From NCBI GenBank assembly GCA_005885325.1, contig VAYX01000164.1, positions 1 to 7,466 of the forward strand: a stretch of DNA of 7,466 nucleotides. Reading direction: 5' to 3'. The translations under genes and the position numbers were made by a program. Source of the DNA: Actinomycetota bacterium. GTDB lineage: Bacteria; Actinomycetota; UBA4738; HRBIN12. Of this stretch, positions 6,140 through 7,466 are shown one piece after another. A model generated the notes under the pieces. It worked only from the letters and a program-made list of their open reading frames with translations. It did no database searches and was not told the DNA's origin. Each line of letters begins with the position of its first letter. The stretch's first letter is position 1.

Positions 6140-6145
6140 CCGTCC

Positions 6146-7225
6146 ATGAAAGCCGCCGTGTTCCACGGTCCCCAGAAGCCTCTCACCATCGAGAACGTCG
6201 ACGTCGCGCAGCCCATCGGCCGCGAGGTGCTCGTCCGCACGGTTGCCAGCGGCGTGTGCCACAGCGACCTTCACTTCGTCGACGGCTACTATCAGTTCCC
6301 GGCCCCCGCGATCCTCGGCCACGAGGCCGCCGGCATCGTCGAGTCCGTCGGTCCGCACGTGACCGAGTTCAAGCCCGGCGATCACGTGATCGCCTGCCTG
6401 TCGGTCTTCTGCGGCCACTGCTCGTACTGCCTGACGGGACGGACGCACCTCTGCCAGTCGCGGCCCGTTCGCACGCCCCAGGAGCCGCCGAAGCTCACCT
6501 GGAACGGCTCGCCGGTGAATCAGTTCGCGAATCTCTCGGCCTACGCCGAGAAGATGCTGGTGCACGAGAACGGGCTCGTGAAGGTCAAGAACGACATGCC
6601 GCTCGACCGCGCGGCGCTCATCGGCTGCGGTGTCACGACCGGCGTGGGCGCGGTCCTCAACACGGCCCGCGTCGAGGCCGGGGCGACGGTGGCGGTGTAC
6701 GGCGCCGGCGGCGTCGGCCTCGCGGTGATTCAGGGCGCGCGCATCGCGGGCGCCGGCATGATCATCGCGGTCGACGTGTTCGAGAAGAAGCTCGCGCAGG
6801 CGCGCGAGCTCGGCGCGACCCACGCGGTCGACGCGTCCAAGGTCGATCCGGTCAAGACGATCCGCGAGATGACCGGTGGCGGCGTCGAGTACGCGTTCGA
6901 GGCGATCGGCCTCAAGAAGGCGGCCGAGCAGGCCTTCGAGTGCATTCGCCCGGGTGGCACCGCGACGGTCATCGGCATGATCCCGGTCGGTCAGAAGCTC
7001 GAGCTCGAGGGCAGCGTCTTCCTTCGCGAGAAGCGCATCCAGGGCTGCAGCATGGGCTCGAACCGCTTCAAGGTCGACATGCCGAAGTACGTCGACTTCT
7101 ACCAGCGCGGCCTGCTGCGCCTGGACGAGATGATCACCCGGCGAGGGCGGCTCGAGGACGTCAACGACGCGTTCCGCGCGATGAAGGCCGGCGAGGTCGC
7201 CCGCACCGTCCTGATGTTCGATTAG
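6146..7225 (+). CDS. zinc-dependent medium-chain alcohol dehydrogenase
   Basis: A 359-residue complete MDR-family enzyme. The N-terminal GroES-like domain holds the catalytic zinc ligands C38 (SGVCHSD), H59-E60 (LGHEAAG) and C161 (IGCGV). The structural-zinc lobe is intact, with C89, C92, C95 and C103. The Rossmann domain shows GAGGVG (186-191), with D210 at the end of the following strand, pointing to NAD(H) rather than NADP(H). The length and the insert around 105-130 resemble the class III (glutathione-dependent formaldehyde dehydrogenase)-like and aryl-alcohol dehydrogenase branch. It lacks enough diagnostic sequence for me to name the alcohol. The C-terminus (RLEDVNDAFRAMKAGEVARTVLMF) is the standard family ending. 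It has its own promoter and ribosome binding site. The TAG overlaps the stop codon of the convergent RidA-like gene. Confidence 0.93.
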   Translation: MKAAVFHGPQKPLTIENVDVAQPIGREVLVRTVASGVCHSDLHFVDGYYQFPAPAILGHEAAGIVESVGPHVTEFKPGDHVIACLSVFCGHCSYCLTGRTHLCQSRPVRTPQEPPKLTWNGSPVNQFANLSAYAEKMLVHENGLVKVKNDMPLDRAALIGCGVTTGVGAVLNTARVEAGATVAVYGAGGVGLAVIQGARIAGAGMIIAVDVFEKKLAQARELGATHAVDASKVDPVKTIREMTGGGVEYAFEAIGLKKAAEQAFECIRPGGTATVIGMIPVGQKLELEGSVFLREKRIQGCSMGSNRFKVDMPKYVDFYQRGLLRLDEMITRRGRLEDVNDAFRAMKAGEVARTVLMFD

Positions 7226-7466
7226 CCGGTGCGCGGTCGATCGAGTGGGTCGACGGCGTCGGGCCCGACCCACTCGATCCCGTCGCGCGCCCCTCTGACC
7301 GCGGCCACCTCGACCTCGACGAGAAGCTCGGGCCGCGCGAGACCGGTGATGCGGCAGCCGAGCGACGACGGGCAGCTGCCGGCGAACCAGGCCGGGCCCG
7401 CGCCGTGGGCGCGATTCACGTCAGCGCCGTCCAGCGTGAAGATGCGCCGGCGAACGACGTCGTCCA
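7222..7466 (-). CDS. RidA (YjgF/YER057c/UK114) family protein, 3' part only
   Basis: The minus-strand frame is open from the window edge to a TAA at 7224-7222, giving the last 80 residues of a gene whose start lies beyond 7466. The visible part reads DDVVRRRIFTLDGADVN, then GAGPAWFAGSCPSSLGCRITGLARPELLVEVEVAAVRG. This corresponds to the second half of a RidA domain: the V(V)xxxxF helix-strand, then the conserved S..G...LARPxxLVEVE strand. Family members act as trimeric enamine/imine deaminases, with an Arg in the R-x-x-G-L-A/R-P neighbourhood binding the substrate carboxylate; R48 of this fragment is a candidate. About 22 residues (RGARDGIEW...RPRTG) follow the point where most RidA proteins end. 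The GTG at 7419 could be mistaken for a start, but the homology continues upstream of it. Such proteins often protect PLP enzymes from 2-aminoacrylate-type intermediates. Confidence 0.75.
   Translation of the reverse strand, partial: DDVVRRRIFTLDGADVNRAHGAGPAWFAGSCPSSLGCRITGLARPELLVEVEVAAVRGARDGIEWVGPDAVDPLDRPRTG
7239..7279. terminator. perfect 14-bp inverted repeat between convergent genes
   Basis: GATCGAGTGGGTCG (7239-7252) is exactly complementary to 7266-7279, with a 13-base loop in which GGC (7255-7257) and GCC (7263-7265) can pair further. It starts 14 bases after the ADH stop on the + strand and lies inside the last codons of the RidA-like gene on the - strand. A hairpin at this place would suit a bidirectional terminator, but neither side is followed by a T-run, so release may need Rho or the stem may only protect the 3' ends. 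Confidence 0.5.

Noticed and set aside
6020..7273. 417-codon minus-strand open frame opposite the ADH gene
   Set aside because: Low-complexity composition (D/R/H/L/A) and no motif; it mirrors codon periodicity of the ADH. The same applies to the 363-codon minus frame at 3046-4137.

Overview
This is a GC-rich bacterial window, dense in genes that nearly all lie on the + strand. Codon third positions are dominated by G/C, and long antisense open frames are common by-products of this. The style (short gaps, 4-bp ATGA overlaps, abundant VOC, LLM-flavin and Zn-ADH genes) suggests an uncultured soil or subsurface heterotroph, for example of the Rokubacteria/Methylomirabilota type or a high-GC proteobacterium. 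That placement is an impression only: no rRNA or phylogenetic marker is present.

Layout. (1) 86-529: a single-domain VOC protein resembling small extradiol (catechol 2,3-) dioxygenases, followed by a strong hairpin at 559-600. (2) 639-4286: a tight gene run. It holds a class III PLP aminotransferase (639-2009), a SelA-like PLP enzyme sharing ATGA with it (2006-3142), a luciferase-like (LLM) flavin/F420 oxidoreductase (3163-4182), and a 38-codon open frame (4170-4286) that looks like the beheaded N-terminus of another VOC protein. (3) 4283-4879: a six-helix membrane protein of unknown function whose start overlaps the stop of the VOC remnant. (4) 4916-5653: a DUF2161 PD-(D/E)XK nuclease-like protein, possibly translated from a leaderless message. 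(5) 5665-6078: a single-domain rhodanese. (6) 6146-7225: a zinc-dependent medium-chain alcohol dehydrogenase behind a plausible sigma-70-type promoter. (7) 7222-7466, minus strand: the 3' end of a RidA-family gene whose stop codon overlaps the ADH stop, with a perfect 14-bp inverted repeat inside its last codons.

How they may work together. The two PLP enzymes and the LLM oxidoreductase are very probably co-transcribed. They look like a catabolic or biosynthetic set acting on an amino-substituted small molecule: amino transfer or shift, beta-elimination or similar PLP chemistry, then flavin-dependent redox. No substrate can be read from the sequence. The genes after 4283 look like independent housekeeping or accessory functions. 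I see no CRISPR, phage, transposon, tRNA or rRNA. I do not see a clearly new multi-gene system. The least explained items are the truncated VOC frame coupled to the membrane protein, the two strong U-less hairpins, and the unusual PLP/PLP/LLM gene set.
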